Numbered from the stretch's first letter, positions 27,532-35,344 are shown. The stretch is 45,037 nt of DNA from an uncultured Kiritimatiellota bacterium (GCA_944389545.1 CALXMT010000020.1:1-45037); one strand, 5' to 3'. Made by a program: numbers and translations. Notes: a model not told the origin generated them from the sequence alone.

Positions 27532-29133
27532 ATGAAAGACGACGACCAAGAATACTGCCCCGACTATTTGCTCAAGGATCATTCCCCTTCTGATGATGAA
27601 GGCATCTGGGAGGACGATGATGACGGCTGGAAGTACATAAGACCGGAGTTCATCGAGCCGGAGTGTTACTCGGAGAAACGTCTGGCGAAACTCTACAGGA
27701 AGATTCCCGTGGACGCGGCGACGGAAGACCTGCTTCTGCGCGCCTTCCGAGCCGCGGCTCAACTCTACGGCGTCATCTCGCTGAAGGACTTCTGGCCGCT
27801 CTTCAAAGAGATGTTCCCGGACGTGGTCACCGAGAATCAGTTCTACGCCTTCACCAAGGTGGCGCGACACGACATGCGCGAAGAATATGACGGCGCGCCC
27901 ATCTTCTATATCCTCGGCCCGGAAGAATTCCTGGGTGCGCGCCAAGTCTCCACCCTCCGCGACCGTTACATCGTGAATGGGGATTATGGGAACCCGGATG
28001 ATGATACATTCGTCGTTGCCATGGCCTGTCAGAGGGACTTGGACCTCGATTTCGCGCGTCTGCCGAAAGAGGTGTTCCTGAAATATGCCGACCCACGCTA
28101 CGTGGAGCCGACACCGGAGGGCGAACGCCTGACGGCGCTCTTGAAGGACGACAAGCTGGATATGATGCCCATGTCCAGCAAGAATGAGCGAGAAGAGGTT
28201 GTCCCGGAAATTTTGGTGTATCTCCGCCGCTACGTCATCTTCACCGAGGATACGTTCAAGAACGACCTCTACTGCGAGGACTTCTCTTTCGAGGAAAACG
28301 AAGAAGAAAACAAGAAGGCCATCTTCGAGGCCATTCAGGCCTTCCTCGACGCCATCCGCCGTCCCGCCCTCAAAGGACACAAACGAGACGAGGTGCAAGA
28401 GGCGGTGGACAAACTGGAGCAAGACCTGAAACAGGACGAGGAGAGGGATGCACTCCTCTCTGACGACGACCTGGAAGACAAGCCGACGTTCAGATGTTGC
28501 AGGACGCTGGCACAGATTTACGGCGCCATCCCCATGCAGGAGGCCTGGAAAACCATTGAGTCCGCCTTCCCCGGGCTTTTCACTGAGGAATCGCTCACGC
28601 GCTTTGTCCAAACCTTGGCGCCTTTCAGAGACACGTCCTTTGCCGCCTATGAGTGCAATGGTACGCTTTATCTCGTCGACAAAGACGTTTTTCGCTACTC
28701 AACGCCGAGCTCCAAAGGTGTCCAAACCTTTCTTGATCGTTGCGCCAAAGACCTGCCTTCCTTGATTCTGACTCCCGAAGAGTTGCTGGAATGCGCCTCG
28801 CGTCCCTCCGAGGATAACTATCTTCCTTGGTGCGCGAACTACGATGCGGAGCGTGCCGTCAAGGATATTCTCCGAAAGCTGGACATCGATGAGGACGGAT
28901 GGAAAGACTTCATCATCGACCTCTCTTGGAACATTGAGCATCTCTCCCCCGACGAGGATCAAGACATCGTCCGTCAAGAAATCCTCCACTCCGCGGCCTA
29001 CCTGGAGGTCTCCATCCCGCACGCCACGGTCAACGCCCTCTGCACGGCCTGCGCCAACTACCTCCGCCACCTGCGCCGGCCGCTCCTGCGCGGCCACACG
29101 CTCGCCGAGGTCGAGGCCCTGCGCGCCAAGTGA
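27532..29133 (+). CDS. Acidic protein of unknown function with internal duplication
   Basis: A 533-residue, strongly acidic, soluble protein with no signal peptide or membrane segment and no motif I recognise. It is made of two homologous halves. Residues about 72-112 (FRAAAQLYGVISLKDFWPLF, then MFPDVVTE) match about 323-361 (RTLAQIYGAIPMQEAWKTIE, then AFPGLFTEE). Residues about 276-296 (RRPALKGHKRDEVQEAVDKL) match the C-terminus (RRPLLRGHTLAEVEALRAK). Each half is mainly helical by appearance. Start ATG 27532 has no good ribosome-binding site. The pyrF promoter overlaps its end, eight bases after the stop. Confidence 0.7.
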   Translation: MKDDDQEYCPDYLLKDHSPSDDEGIWEDDDDGWKYIRPEFIEPECYSEKRLAKLYRKIPVDAATEDLLLRAFRAAAQLYGVISLKDFWPLFKEMFPDVVTENQFYAFTKVARHDMREEYDGAPIFYILGPEEFLGARQVSTLRDRYIVNGDYGNPDDDTFVVAMACQRDLDLDFARLPKEVFLKYADPRYVEPTPEGERLTALLKDDKLDMMPMSSKNEREEVVPEILVYLRRYVIFTEDTFKNDLYCEDFSFEENEEENKKAIFEAIQAFLDAIRRPALKGHKRDEVQEAVDKLEQDLKQDEERDALLSDDDLEDKPTFRCCRTLAQIYGAIPMQEAWKTIESAFPGLFTEESLTRFVQTLAPFRDTSFAAYECNGTLYLVDKDVFRYSTPSSKGVQTFLDRCAKDLPSLILTPEELLECASRPSEDNYLPWCANYDAERAVKDILRKLDIDEDGWKDFIIDLSWNIEHLSPDEDQDIVRQEILHSAAYLEVSIPHATVNALCTACANYLRHLRRPLLRGHTLAEVEALRAK

Positions 29134-29138
29134 GCCTG

Positions 29139-29147
29139 TGCTACAAT
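29139..29147 (+). promoter_or_regulatory. pyrF promoter
   Basis: TGC with TACAAT (29142-29147), an extended -10 directly after the upstream stop codon. A 22-base leader with AAGAAAGGA follows. Confidence 0.55.
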
Positions 29148-29169
29148 ACCCCAAGAAAGGAACCGAACA

Positions 29170-29886
29170 ATGGCAGAATTGATTGTCGCGCTGGACGTGC
29201 CCAACAAGGCCGCCGTGGCCAAAACCCTCGCCACCCTCGGCGACGCCGTGGACTTCTACAAAATCGGCCTGGAGCTCTTCACCGCCGAAGGCCCGGACAT
29301 CGTGCGCCTGGTGCGTGACGCCGGCAAGCGCGTCTTCCTGGACCTCAAGCTTCACGACATTCCCCGCACCGTCGAGCGCGCCGTGCGTTCCATCGGCGGC
29401 CTGGGCGCGGAGCTCGCCACCATCCATGCCTCCGGTGGCAAGGCCATGATCCGCGCCGCCGCGGACGCCGCCGCGGAGTTCGGTGCCAACGCGCCCAAAA
29501 TCCTCGCCGTCACCTGCCTCACCTCCCTGGACCAGGGTGACCTGGACGACCTGGGCGTCTCCCGCGCCATGCCCGCGCAGGTCGAGGCCCTCGGCCTGCT
29601 GGCCATCACAAACGGCGCCGACGGCATCGTCTGCTCGCCCAAGGAAGTCGCGGCCATGAACCGCGTCCTTATCCCCGCCGCGCAGGGCCGCCCCGTCTGC
29701 TTCATCACCCCCGGCGTGCGCCCCGCCGGTGCCGCGGTGGGCGACCAAAAGCGCATCGCCACCCCCGCCGGCGCCGTCCGCGACGGCTCCACCCACCTGG
29801 TCGTCGGCCGCCCCATCCTCGAGGCGCCGGACCCCGTGGCCGCCGCTCGCGCCATCCGCGCCGAGATGGACGCCGCCCTCGCCTGA
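29170..29886 (+). CDS. pyrF: Orotidine 5'-phosphate decarboxylase
   Basis: Final step of UMP synthesis: OMP to UMP plus CO2. 238 aa, the usual length of the group I enzyme. The N-terminal LIVALDVPN, KIGLELF, the catalytic DLKLHDIPRTV (Lys-x-Asp pairs) and the C-terminal phosphate-binding VVGRPILEAPDP are all visible, as is FITPGVRP. AAAGGA lies seven bases before the ATG. Monocistronic by appearance: own promoter, and a 51-bp inverted-repeat element just after the stop. Confidence 0.96.
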   Translation: MAELIVALDVPNKAAVAKTLATLGDAVDFYKIGLELFTAEGPDIVRLVRDAGKRVFLDLKLHDIPRTVERAVRSIGGLGAELATIHASGGKAMIRAAADAAAEFGANAPKILAVTCLTSLDQGDLDDLGVSRAMPAQVEALGLLAITNGADGIVCSPKEVAAMNRVLIPAAQGRPVCFITPGVRPAGAAVGDQKRIATPAGAVRDGSTHLVVGRPILEAPDPVAAARAIRAEMDAALA

Positions 29887-29895
29887 GGCAGTGCC

Positions 29896-29946
29896 CCAAT
29901 ACTGTCCGGGGAAATCGGCAGTGTGCATTTCCCCGGACAGTATTGG
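29896..29946. repeat. Minimal TIR element: perfect 20-bp inverted repeat
   Basis: CCAATACTGTCCGGGGAAAT (29896-29915) and its exact reverse complement (29927-29946) are separated by 11 bases. With a one- or two-base bulge the pairing extends into flanking GTGCC/GGCAC. This is the same terminal motif that bounds the larger elements at 364-555, 20291-20564 and 32981-33341, here joined with no core. It may fold in the pyrF 3' end, but no T-run follows. Confidence 0.85.
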
Positions 29947-29957
29947 CACAGCGCCGT

Positions 29958-30080
29958 GTTTGTCGCGCGCTTGCCGCGCGTTCCGTTCTCCGTAGCCGTG
30001 GAAGGTTTGGCGCTTCGCGCCTGCACGCTCCGTTCTCTGTTCTCCGTTCTCCGGGGGGCGCGCCAGCGCCCCCCTCTCTG
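29958..30080. repeat. Purine-tract module with nested hairpin unit
   Basis: A reversed purine-tract module: GTCGCGCGCTTGCCGCGCG, GTTCCGTTCTCCGT tract, ending in a GGGGGGCGCGCCAGCGCCCCCC hairpin. The tract is split at 29994-30027 by a 34-bp hairpin unit (AGCCGTGGAAGGTTTG, GCGCTTCGCGC, TGCACG). Confidence 0.75.
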
Positions 30081-30097
30081 CACGTCGGCACAGGCTT

Positions 30098-30106
30098 TGC
30101 TACAAT
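30098..30106 (+). promoter_or_regulatory. Promoter of the DciA-like / waaA unit
   Basis: TGC with TACAAT (30101-30106), extended -10. GAAAGGAG follows at 30113-30120, but no start codon in the right frame lies at a normal distance from it. Confidence 0.5.
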
Positions 30107-30152
30107 GAATACGAAAGGAGTTGGACGAAGGCAAGACAAGCCGACACACACA

Positions 30153-30599
30153 ATGAAGAAGTCCCAGGCATATGTCACACGCGGGGTGCCCGCCGCGCGG
30201 GCGCTTCCGGAATGGGAGCCGCCCCAGTCAGTGCCGCGTGTGCCCCACCCCTCCGCGCTCAACCCCGCCGATCTGCCGCGCGACCGCGGCATGGCCGGCC
30301 TCGTCGGCGCTTACGAGATTCCGCCCCTCGCCGACAGCGTGCCGAAAGGACTTGAGGCGTTGGCCGACCAACTGCGCGGCGAAGACCCACAGGACACGGT
30401 GAATGCCGCGTTGGACGCACTTCTGCCGCCCGCCGAACGCCACCGTCTGGTCCTGGAATCCTTCGCAAACGGCTTACTCGTCCTCTCCTTGGCTCGCCGC
30501 GAAGACCGCTTCACCTACAGCCGCTTCATCGTGCCCAAGCTTCGCGCGGCGCTCACCCCCACCCTGGGCCACCTCACCATCCGCCTTATTGACCGCTGA
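30153..30599 (+). CDS. DUF721/DciA-like protein
   Basis: A 148-residue basic-to-neutral cytoplasmic protein. The C-terminal 90 residues (LADQLRGEDPQDTVNAALDA, then FANGLLVLSLARREDRFTYS, then KLRAALTPTLGHLTIRLID) have the pattern of DUF721: a short strand pair carrying LVLS-type residues, then a helix and a final hydrophobic strand ending in RLID. DUF721 proteins such as DciA help load the replicative helicase DnaB. The match is by eye and moderate. The N-terminal 60 residues are Pro-rich and probably disordered. ATG 30153 has no Shine-Dalgarno; ATG 30105 in the same frame overlaps the -10 box. Five bases separate it from waaA. Confidence 0.55.
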   Translation: MKKSQAYVTRGVPAARALPEWEPPQSVPRVPHPSALNPADLPRDRGMAGLVGAYEIPPLADSVPKGLEALADQLRGEDPQDTVNAALDALLPPAERHRLVLESFANGLLVLSLARREDRFTYSRFIVPKLRAALTPTLGHLTIRLIDR

Positions 30600-30604
30600 C
30601 CGCC

Positions 30605-31903
30605 ATGAAATGGTTCCTCTATAACTTCCTCTTCGCCATCGCCTACGTGCTGATGATGCCCAAGTTCCTCCTGCGCATGGCCAAGCGCGGCGGTTACGCC
30701 AACCGCTTCGCCGACCGCTTCGGGCGCTACCCCAAGGAGATCCGCGACCGCCTGGCCGACGGCACGCCGCGCGTCTGGGTGCACGCCGTCTCCGTGGGCG
30801 AGGTCGCCGTGGCCGGCCAGCTGATGGACGAGCTCCGCCGCCAACGCCCCGGCCTGGCCTTCGTCCTCTCCGTCACCAGCAGCACGGGCTGGGCCCAGGC
30901 CGAGAAGCGTGTCGGCCCCAACGACGTCCTCATCTACAATCCCCTGGACTATCCCGGCTGCGTGCGCCGCGCCCTGCGCACCTTCCGCCCCCTGGCCTAC
31001 GTCATCACCGAGACCGAGCTCTGGCCGAACATCATCCGCCGCGTCACCGACCTGGGCATCCCAGCCTTCCTCGTCAACGCCCGCATCTCCGACCACAGCG
31101 CCCCCGGCTACCGCCGCCTCCGCTGCTGGTTCGGCCCCGTCCTCAACCGCCTCACCCACATCTACGCCCAAAGCGACCTCGACGCCCGCCGCCTGGCCGA
31201 CGCCGGCTGCGACCCCGCCCGCATCACCGTCACCGGCACCATGAAGTTCGACGTCGCCCACCGCGCCCCCGAGAAGGAATCCGCCCTCCGCGCCTACCTC
31301 GACGCCGCCGGCTTCGACCCCGCCGCGCCCCTCCTCCTCGGCGGCTCCACCTGGCCCGGCGAAGACGCCTTCATCCTCGGCGTCTACCGCAAGGCCCTCG
31401 CCAAACGCCCCGACCTCCGCCTCGTCATCGTCCCCCGCCACTTCGAGAAGGCCGGCGACGTCGAGATTGCCATCCGCACCGCGGGCTTCCCCTGCCTGCG
31501 CAAATCCCGCGCCCCCGCCACCCCCGACCGCCAGCCCAAAGACACCGTCCTCCTGGCCGACACCACCGGCGAGCTCATGGGCTTCTACGGCCTCTCCACC
31601 GTCGCCTTCGTCGGCAAGAGCCTCTACGAGAAGGGCGGCCAGAACATGATCGAGCCCTGCCTCTGCGGATGCGCCACCGTCGTCGGCCCCCACACCGAAA
31701 ACTTCCGCCCCGTGATGAGCGACCTCCTCGCCCAAGGCGCCCTCCTCCAAGGCTCCGACGTCCCCGACACCGAGGCCAAACTCCTCGGCCTCTTCGCGGC
31801 CCCCGCCGCCCTCACGGCCCTGGGCCAACGCGCCACCGAGGCCGTCGAACGCCGCCGCGGCGCCACCCCGCGTATCGCCGCCGCCATCCTCGCCACCCTC
31901 TGA
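30605..31903 (+). CDS. waaA: 3-deoxy-D-manno-octulosonic acid transferase
   Basis: Transfers Kdo from CMP-Kdo to lipid IVA at the inner face of the cytoplasmic membrane, an essential step of LPS core synthesis. 432 aa, GT30 family. An N-terminal hydrophobic anchor (FLYNFLFAIAYVLMMPKFLL) leads to VWVHAVSVGEVAVAGQL with the catalytic Glu, then VITETELWPNIIRR, GGSTWPGEDAF, VIVPRHFEKAGD and EKGGQNMIEPCLCG. All are WaaA/KdtA signature blocks. How many Kdo units it adds cannot be told. Second gene of the unit starting at 30153. Presence of this gene is the firmest sign of a Gram-negative envelope. Confidence 0.95.
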   Translation: MKWFLYNFLFAIAYVLMMPKFLLRMAKRGGYANRFADRFGRYPKEIRDRLADGTPRVWVHAVSVGEVAVAGQLMDELRRQRPGLAFVLSVTSSTGWAQAEKRVGPNDVLIYNPLDYPGCVRRALRTFRPLAYVITETELWPNIIRRVTDLGIPAFLVNARISDHSAPGYRRLRCWFGPVLNRLTHIYAQSDLDARRLADAGCDPARITVTGTMKFDVAHRAPEKESALRAYLDAAGFDPAAPLLLGGSTWPGEDAFILGVYRKALAKRPDLRLVIVPRHFEKAGDVEIAIRTAGFPCLRKSRAPATPDRQPKDTVLLADTTGELMGFYGLSTVAFVGKSLYEKGGQNMIEPCLCGCATVVGPHTENFRPVMSDLLAQGALLQGSDVPDTEAKLLGLFAAPAALTALGQRATEAVERRRGATPRIAAAILATL

Positions 31904-31931
31904 CAGACCACAGACAAATTTAGGAAATCCG

Positions 31932-32960
31932 ATGACAGACTATGCGCAACAAGCCTACTGGGTCGCATTTGCCGTAACGCCCGACACGCTGAACCTCGCG
32001 GCCGGCTTTTACCCGTGGTCCAATCCCGTCTGGACCGTGCAGGACCTCCCCAACAACGAAAAAGAGGTGAAGGCCTGTCTGGAAACCATTCTGGAAAAGG
32101 CCAAGGAGGTGCAACGGCCGCCGCGGATTATTTGTGAGTCCGCCTGGATTTTCCATCGTCTGCTGGAACGGTATGCGGGGGAGCTGGGCATCCCCCTCTG
32201 CCTCGTGACGCCGAATCGACTGCACATGTTCGCCAGCAACGAAGGGAAGCGGCTCAGGCCGAACGAGATGGACCCCGCGCTCATCCTACGCTACGCCTTC
32301 GCCAATTCCCCGGAGGCCACGCCTTATGATGCCTGGCGTGCCAAGTTGCGCGATACGGTCGGCCTCTGCGACCAGTACCTCCAAGACCTAGAGCAATACC
32401 AAACGCGCCTGCGCATGACGGCAGGGGAACTCCCCGTAGCCTCCATGAAGCGACAAATCGCCAACCTGGAGCAAGAAATCGAGGCGCTGAAGCAAGACTG
32501 CGCAACGGCCATTGCCCAACGCGAGTCCATCGACCCCCGCATCAAACCCCTTCGTGACGAGGAAAACCTCGACCCCTACACCGTCGCCGTGCTGATGGCC
32601 TACTTCGATGAACTCGGAACGCTCGGGCGCAGAAAGGTCGCCTGTCTCTTGGGCGTCGTGCCGCAGTCCAATCAAGGCAGACAGACTGGAGACTCAAACA
32701 ACAGGGGTGGCCGCGTCCTCGTGCGTCGCGCCCTCTACCAGGTCGTCGCCAACCGCATCGCCTCGCACCATCCCGTGACATTCCGGCGCTACGAAGCCCT
32801 CATTGACCCGAACCGGGCAAACGGCCCCATGAACTTCAGGGCCGCGAGCTCCGCCCTGATCCACGGCCTCATCTGCCACCTTGAGTCCATTGCCAAGCAC
32901 GCCCTCGCCGAGACCGGTTATATCCCCTCCACCGCCCGTGTCGCCCCAAAGGACGCCTGA
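31932..32960 (+). CDS. IS110-family transposase homologue with degraded active site
   Basis: 342 aa, organised like IS110-family recombinases: an N-terminal RuvC-like DEDD domain, a central coiled coil (about 165-210), and a C-terminal Tnp_20-like part (LDPYTVAVLMAYFDELGT, LGRRKVACLLGVVPQ, RGGRVLVRRALYQ). By eye against the family, the first catalytic Asp (GIDVSK-type motif) is Ala14 (WVAFAVTPDTLNLA). The second position is Glu69 (ICESAW), the third (KTD) is Asn111 (RPNEMD), and the fourth is Asp114. The usual Ser-Gly of the C-terminal domain is not obvious either (QSNQGRQTG). The gene begins 28 bases after waaA, so there is no 5' non-coding end to hold an IS110-type bridge RNA. It may be domesticated or decayed. 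The frame is intact and codon use matches the neighbours. Confidence 0.75.
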   Translation: MTDYAQQAYWVAFAVTPDTLNLAAGFYPWSNPVWTVQDLPNNEKEVKACLETILEKAKEVQRPPRIICESAWIFHRLLERYAGELGIPLCLVTPNRLHMFASNEGKRLRPNEMDPALILRYAFANSPEATPYDAWRAKLRDTVGLCDQYLQDLEQYQTRLRMTAGELPVASMKRQIANLEQEIEALKQDCATAIAQRESIDPRIKPLRDEENLDPYTVAVLMAYFDELGTLGRRKVACLLGVVPQSNQGRQTGDSNNRGGRVLVRRALYQVVANRIASHHPVTFRRYEALIDPNRANGPMNFRAASSALIHGLICHLESIAKHALAETGYIPSTARVAPKDA

Positions 32961-32980
32961 TCACGCCTCCTTCCCCACCC

Positions 32981-33345
32981 AGTAGTGTCCGGGGAAGTTT
33001 TACCGCGAAGACGGTCTTGCGTGGAAACCCTGCAGGCTCCATCGCTCCCGTTGGTCGCGCCGCCCTTGGGATTTCCACGCTATCGCGCCCTTGAAGGGGC
33101 GCTCAATGGAAAATTGGGAAGTTTAGAGGCTTGGAAGTTTTCTTTTCTTGAAGGGTCGTTGCTCCACACCTAGACTTCTCTTCTTTAGAAAAGGCTACAA
33201 GTCTTTAGAAAAGGCACAAGGCGCGAAACGGAGGGCGGCGGGCGCGGTCAGCGGCGAAGCCGCAGAGCGCCCGATGGAGCCCGAGGCGGTTCGCGCCCAC
33301 TGTTGCGTCTTTGCGATTCTCATTTTCCTCGGACACTATTGTTCC
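32981..33345. repeat. TIR-bounded element with mixed cores
   Basis: Bounded by AGTAGTGTCCGGGGAA (32981-32996) and TTCCTCGGACACTATTG (33325-33341). Inside: a C module (GGAAACCCTGCAGGCTCCATC, GGGATTTCCACGCTATCGCGC), part of which recurs reversed at 44921-44947; a reversed AAGCCTCCAAACTTCCA tract (about 33110-33145); a short CTTTAGAAAAGGC direct repeat (33184-33215); and a reversed B core (about 33212-33300). No gene is seen. Confidence 0.7.
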
Positions 33346-33380
33346 CCACCCATTTTCCGCCCCCATAAGGTCCCTTTCTG

Positions 33381-33471
33381 GACCCCTAAGGGTTTCGCCC
33401 CCGATCCCTATAGGGTCTCACCCTCGACCACTATAGTGGTTGACCTCGGACCCCTATAGGGTCTCGCGGAA
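33381..33471. repeat. Tandem array of 23-nt CTATAG palindromes
   Basis: Four contiguous units at a 22-23 nt period start at 33381, 33403, 33426 and 33449. Their centres are CCCCTAAGGG, CCCTATAGGG, CCACTATAGTGG and CCCCTATAGGG. Most units begin GACC and the spacer carries TCTC or GACC. Units three and four are near-identical to the pair at 5239-5283. A weaker unit (CCCATAAGGTCCC) may precede at about 33362. Confidence 0.8.
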
Positions 33472-33524
33472 GGCCTTTTAGAGGCACCTCAAAGAGGGTG
33501 GGAAAGGTAGACGTTTGGCCGCAG

Positions 33525-33606
33525 ATTCATCCGTCGCGCGCTTGCCGCGCGTTCTGTTCTCCGTTCTCCGTTTTCCGTTCTCCGGGGCGGCGCTAGCCGC
33601 CCCCTC
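33525..33606. repeat. Purine-tract module, reversed
   Basis: CCGTCGCGCGCTTGCCGCGC, then GTTCTGTTCTCCGTTCTCC tract and the GGGGCGGCGCTAGCCGCCCC hairpin. It has the same order as the modules at 25757 and 29958 but without an inserted hairpin unit. Confidence 0.75.
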
Positions 33607-33672
33607 CCCTGCAACCTCAAGCACTCACCAAAGAATCATTTGGCAAAAAGATTTGCGGACTCCTTCACGCTT

Positions 33673-33681
33673 TGCTATGCT
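33673..33681 (+). promoter_or_regulatory. Promoter of the GT2 gene and its upstream ORF
   Basis: TGC with TATGCT (33676-33681). Six bases after the -10 comes an ATG (33688), so the transcript would begin on that ATG. Confidence 0.5.
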
Positions 33682-33687
33682 AATAGT

Positions 33688-33780
33688 ATGTATGTAGTTG
33701 TTGCGATAGACTCAACCTATTCTTGGCCCATCGGCATGGACCATAAGGACGCGTCATCCTGGGGGTATAACCATGATTGA
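33688..33780 (+). CDS. Possible leaderless upstream ORF (30 aa)
   Basis: An ATG exactly six bases after the -10 box opens a 30-codon frame (MYVVVAIDST...WGYNHD) whose TGA (33778-33780) overlaps the beginning of the glycosyltransferase gene (ATG 33773) in another frame. This arrangement allows translational coupling. The peptide has no known match. The same layout appears at 40860-40973. Coding status is inferred from position only. Confidence 0.35.
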   Translation: MYVVVAIDSTYSWPIGMDHKDASSWGYNHD

Positions 33781-34537
33781 AGCCTCTGTCTACATGATCA
33801 CGAAGAACGAGGAACGTTACCTCGAAGCGACCTTGGCCTGCCTGAAGGACTTCGCGGAGGTGGTGGTGGTGGACTGCGGGAGCACCGACCGTACGCCCGA
33901 CATCGCCAAAAGCTTCCCCAACGTCCGCTTCTTCCACCACGACTGGGAGGGCTTCGCCAAGCAGAAACAGTGGGCCCTTGACCAGTGCACCCACGAATGG
34001 GTGGTCAATGTCGATGCCGATGAACACGTCCAGCCCGAGCTCGCGCAGGAAATCGACCGCGTGGTGCGGGAAAACAAGGTTGATGGCCTCTACTTCGTCA
34101 TCAGCGACGTCTTTATGGGCCGCCCCTGCCGCCGCTGGAAGGTCAGCGGGCGCCTCCACTGCTTCCGCAAATCCTGCGGACGCTACGACCTCACCAACGA
34201 CGTCCACGAAGGCATCCTCTTCACCGGCAAGGCCACCGCCAAGACCCACGCCGCGGTCCTCCACTACGGCATCCCCGATGCCGCCACCGCCGTCGCCAAG
34301 CAAAACCAATACTCCACCCTCCGCGCCCAAGAGAAGTTCCGCAAAGGCAAGCGCGCCAAACCCCTCAAACTCCTCTTCATCCGCCCCTTCACCTTCCTGG
34401 CGCAATACTTCGGCAAAGGCAACTGGCGCGATGGCTGGGCCGGCTTCATCCGCTCCCAGCTCGCCGCCAACTACGCCTTCATGAAAGAGGCCAAGCTCCT
34501 CGCCCTCTGGCGCAATCCCCCCACCGACACCCCCTGA
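33773..34537 (+). CDS. Family 2 glycosyltransferase, WaaE/KdtX-like
   Basis: A 254-residue cytoplasmic-face glycosyltransferase. GT-A features: the N-terminal ASVYMITKNEERYLEATLAC, VVVDCGSTDRTPDIA, and the DxD-type VVNVDADEHVQ. DVHEGILF and the C-terminal amphipathic stretch (LLFIRPFTFLAQYF, GFIRSQLAANYAFMKEAKL) match the LPS-core beta-1,4-glucosyltransferase (WaaE/KdtX) group. The acceptor is probably the inner core of LPS. A GGGGG stretch about seven bases upstream serves as ribosome-binding site. It converges on the minus-strand operon with only 12 bases between the stops and no terminator visible. Confidence 0.85.
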   Translation: MIEASVYMITKNEERYLEATLACLKDFAEVVVVDCGSTDRTPDIAKSFPNVRFFHHDWEGFAKQKQWALDQCTHEWVVNVDADEHVQPELAQEIDRVVRENKVDGLYFVISDVFMGRPCRRWKVSGRLHCFRKSCGRYDLTNDVHEGILFTGKATAKTHAAVLHYGIPDAATAVAKQNQYSTLRAQEKFRKGKRAKPLKLLFIRPFTFLAQYFGKGNWRDGWAGFIRSQLAANYAFMKEAKLLALWRNPPTDTP

Positions 34538-34549
34538 TGCCGCCGCGCC

Positions 34550-35344
34550 TCAGAGGTCGAGGAAGCCGCGGCGATAGGGATTGTTGTGGCAGAAGAGGCC
34601 TGACGCGAGATAACGAGGGATGGTGGTGACGTGGAAGGCCTCGGCGGCGTGGGCGGCGAAGCAGTGGATGCCGCGGTAGATGTTGAGGGCCGAGATTTTG
34701 TCGGCATAGGGGACGGGGTTACCCTCCAATTGCGAGGGGTAGCCTTGCAGCAGGTCGATTTTGCGCGCCAGCAGGTCTTTGTCCATACGCAGGAGTGCGT
34801 TGGGCGTCCAAGGCCCGCCCATCGGCATCCAGACCTCGTAGAAGGCGATGCGGGGGCCGCCGAAGACAACGCCCAGGCGCAGGAGGAGGCGTTTGAAGAG
34901 GCGGTTGGTGATGTAGCGGTGCTCGCGGTGGCCGTCGCGCGGGTGCGGCAGGAAGACGCAGGCATACTTGCGGATGTCGCGGAGGGCCTCGAGGTAGTCC
35001 GGGATGTGCTCGCGGAGCTGGCGGTACATCGGGGGCTTGCCGAAGATGCGGGTGATGGCGGCGCGGCCGCCGGGGGAGCCGTCCGGATTGCGCAGGGCCT
35101 TGTCCATCACGGCGTGAAACTCCGCGATGCGGATGTCCGCGTCTTCCTCCGGCGTGCGCCCGAACTCGGCGAAGCCGGAGCTGCTCAGGCAGAGCACGTC
35201 GCATTGGCCCGGGTGGGACAGCATGAAGGCGCCGCACCCGAGCACCTCATCGTCGGGATGCGGACAGACAATCAAGAAGCGGTCCCTCTCCCCGAACGGC
35301 GAGGGCCGCAACACATGCGCATCAATCCCATGCTTCGCAATCAT
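34550..35344 (-). CDS. PIG-L family deacetylase
   Basis: A 264-residue protein of the LmbE/PIG-L family, zinc-dependent hydrolases that remove N-acetyl groups from GlcNAc-type sugars. The metal site is visible as FLIVCPHPDDEVLGCG near the N-terminus (HPDDE) and FLPHPRDGHREHRY (HxxH-type) in the middle. In this cluster it probably deacetylates an amino sugar of the glycan or its lipid-linked precursor. It is the last gene of the five-gene minus-strand operon, 41 bases after the preceding GT2. The ribosome-binding site is weak (AAGCGGA). Confidence 0.88.
   Translation of the reverse strand: MIAKHGIDAHVLRPSPFGERDRFLIVCPHPDDEVLGCGAFMLSHPGQCDVLCLSSSGFAEFGRTPEEDADIRIAEFHAVMDKALRNPDGSPGGRAAITRIFGKPPMYRQLREHIPDYLEALRDIRKYACVFLPHPRDGHREHRYITNRLFKRLLLRLGVVFGGPRIAFYEVWMPMGGPWTPNALLRMDKDLLARKIDLLQGYPSQLEGNPVPYADKISALNIYRGIHCFAAHAAEAFHVTTIPRYLASGLFCHNNPYRRGFLDL

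Noticed and set aside
27486-27593. ATG eight bases after the promoter of the acidic protein as a third leaderless small ORF
   Set aside because: The spacing is off by two bases and the frame overlaps 60 bases of the main gene, so it does not match the other two cases.
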